From Nephrocerus scutellatus (lineage: Eukaryota > Arthropoda > Insecta > Diptera > Pipunculidae): a stretch of 64,000 nucleotides of DNA. Of this stretch, positions 62,741-64,000 are shown piece after piece (position 1 is the stretch's first letter; each line of letters begins with the position of its first letter). The stretch is taken from contig OX352762.1 of NCBI GenBank assembly GCA_947095585.1, positions 49,151,540 through 49,215,539 on the forward strand, in the 5' to 3' direction. A model generated the notes under the pieces. It searched no databases. It saw nothing but the letters and a program-made list of their open reading frames with translations, and had not been told where the DNA came from. Position numbers and translations under genes: made by a program.

Positions 62741-63960
62741 CAGACTTCCTGAGTGAGATGAATTTGGCTCTGTTGTCTTTCTGAAAGATTTTGCAGAGCC
62801 TTGTTGTTTCTCTTAGCTCAATTACTTCGGAGCAGAAGTTCCTCTAGGACTCGAGCTTAGCCTTCTTAACTTTTGCCTTGTATTCTTTCTGCTTACTCCT
62901 ATAGGTCCCCCAGTCGCTTTCAAGATCTGTTTTAAGGCTCTATTGAGAAGCTTCCATGCGAAGCTTTTGAAGTTCACTGTTCCAGCAGGGAACAGTTTTC
63001 CCTTTCCACTCCTTTCTGGCTGGACAGGACTAAACAAAGCTATCCATTAAGGATTTACACATAACTTGTGCTCTTTCTTAAATTTCAGCTTCGTTTGTGA
63101 TCTTCCTTTTGCGCCTCCAAAGACTAGATTTAGCTTTAAGAGACTCTTGGAATTTCGTCCAGTCAGTTCTTCTTGGATTTCTGCCCACGGGAAATGTGTT
63201 AAATTCGGCGCTTAACTAAAAGCCAATATATCGATGGTCGAACAATGAGATATCTTTTATCACTTTCCATCCTTTGATTTGGTTGATCATCTTGTTGTTT
63301 GACAGCGTTAGATCAATCACTTATTTCCTCTGACTGTTCATTAATGATGACTCATTGCCAATGTTATTTATTACTAAGTCTGTGGAAGGTATATAGTCCA
63401 ATAGTTGAAGTACTCTGTTGTTGCATTTGCTATGCTTCCCCAGACGGTATGCAAAGAATTCGCATCGCATCCAGTAATTGTACCCAGATTGTTAGATTCA
63501 GATAATCTAACCAGTTCCATCAGTTCCCTTGATGGAGGGGGGGGGGGCTAATGGAGTCATATGGGAGATAAGCAGATGCCACAATGGTTTCTGCATATCT
63601 GATAACATATTTTAACTGCGACAAGATCTTGAGAACAGAACTGTCGCAGTAAGTTGGCTGATATAAGTTTTGGAATTAGCAAACAGGCCCGAGGACGATT
63701 ACTGCCTTCATGATAAAAGACAGTGCCCAAATTAATCCTGCCTAAGCCACCAATACGTCCACGATATACCTCTTGCTCTTGCACAAGGATTATTTGAGGA
63801 GATGTTTACAACTTCGCATGACTACTGCATAGCAGAGCAGTAGCCGATTTGCTATGCTGCAAGTTAATTTTTACCCCCTTTATCCCCACCACTTATAATT
63901 ATTTAATCATGTGTACAGTAAGTAGAGTAAATAACTCTTCCATCAATTACTGAAAAAAAA
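62741..63960 (-). pseudogene. I-group LINE endonuclease and linker
   Basis: EN: YRGRIGGLGRINLGTVFYHE and RACLLIPKLISANLLRQF (63784-63557), ETIVASAYLPYDS, YNYWMRCEFFAYRLGK, then VIDLTLSNNKMINQIKGWKV and SLFDHRYIGF (63320-63220), NPRRTDWTKFQESLK (63180-63130). Linker: KLFPAGTVNFKSFAWKLLNR and KQKEYKAKVKKAKLESWRNF-type text (63037-62830). Frames change often. The beginning of EN runs off toward the window edge. Confidence 0.75.
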
Positions 63961-64000
63961 AAGAGAAATTTAATGATGAACAATTTGCCTGCATGTTTCA

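Noticed and set aside
63536..63550. Run of G near 63540
   Set aside because: Short homopolymer within decayed LINE endonuclease; not part of the minisatellite family.

Overview
This 64 kb window looks like insect genomic DNA (possibly dipteran; the species cannot be fixed from sequence) made almost wholly of nested, mostly decayed transposable elements. Element types that point to an insect are a DD41D mariner, BEL/Pao and copia elements, gypsy elements with errantivirus-like env remnants, several LINE lineages (CR1/jockey-like, RTE-like, RNase H-bearing I-group) and Helitrons. I found no convincing host gene, rRNA, tRNA or CRISPR array. Only two long reading frames look close to functional: the mariner transposase (4127-5212) and the Gag-Pol of a gypsy element (19812-23930, one stop before its tail).

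Layout. 1-2330: a copia 3' end inserted in an inverted BEL/Pao fragment. 2819-7498: a complete-ended Helitron (TC start, 3' hairpin, CTAG end) carrying a ~145-copy 8-bp satellite, a ~105-bp minisatellite and the decayed C-terminus of a Helitron helicase; an intact DD41D mariner (4015-5298) sits inside it. 7979-8720: an inverted gypsy-type integrase fragment. 9000-24686: a rearranged Helitron block with ~6.8 kb of minisatellite, an inverted helicase remnant, a head-to-head inversion, a second octamer array, two convergent 5' ends and no 3' end; a young gypsy element whose Gag starts with a SAP-like domain (19357-24604, CAAA target duplication) is inserted in the octamer array.

24687-31230: errantivirus-like env and gag remnants (minus strand) interrupted by an RTE-like LINE with a 14-bp target duplication, then two CR1-like fragments facing each other. 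31440-39510: a decayed gypsy integrase, a decayed Mag-like LTR element with a 149-bp LTR and a tRNA-Leu-type primer site, and an inverted gypsy gag/PR/RT split by a jockey-like LINE. 40151-43860: a heavily frameshifted BEL/Pao element. 44135-46071: a second set of errantivirus-like env remnants.

46441-53329: BEL gag pieces containing a 352-bp triplication, a 301-bp deletion derivative of the same mariner family, and a CR1-like LINE, the whole 3,140-bp block being present twice in tandem. 53330-61446: an inverted gypsy element with 3' LTR, integrase and pol, split by a 3.6-kb LINE with a 9-bp target duplication. 61447-63960: an inverted I-group LINE with an RNase H domain.

The parts do not form a pathway. 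What they give is a relative order of insertion: Helitrons before mariner and SAP-gypsy, gypsy before LINE, BEL before copia. Such dense nesting on both strands is typical of heterochromatin or a piRNA-cluster-like locus, which is inference here.
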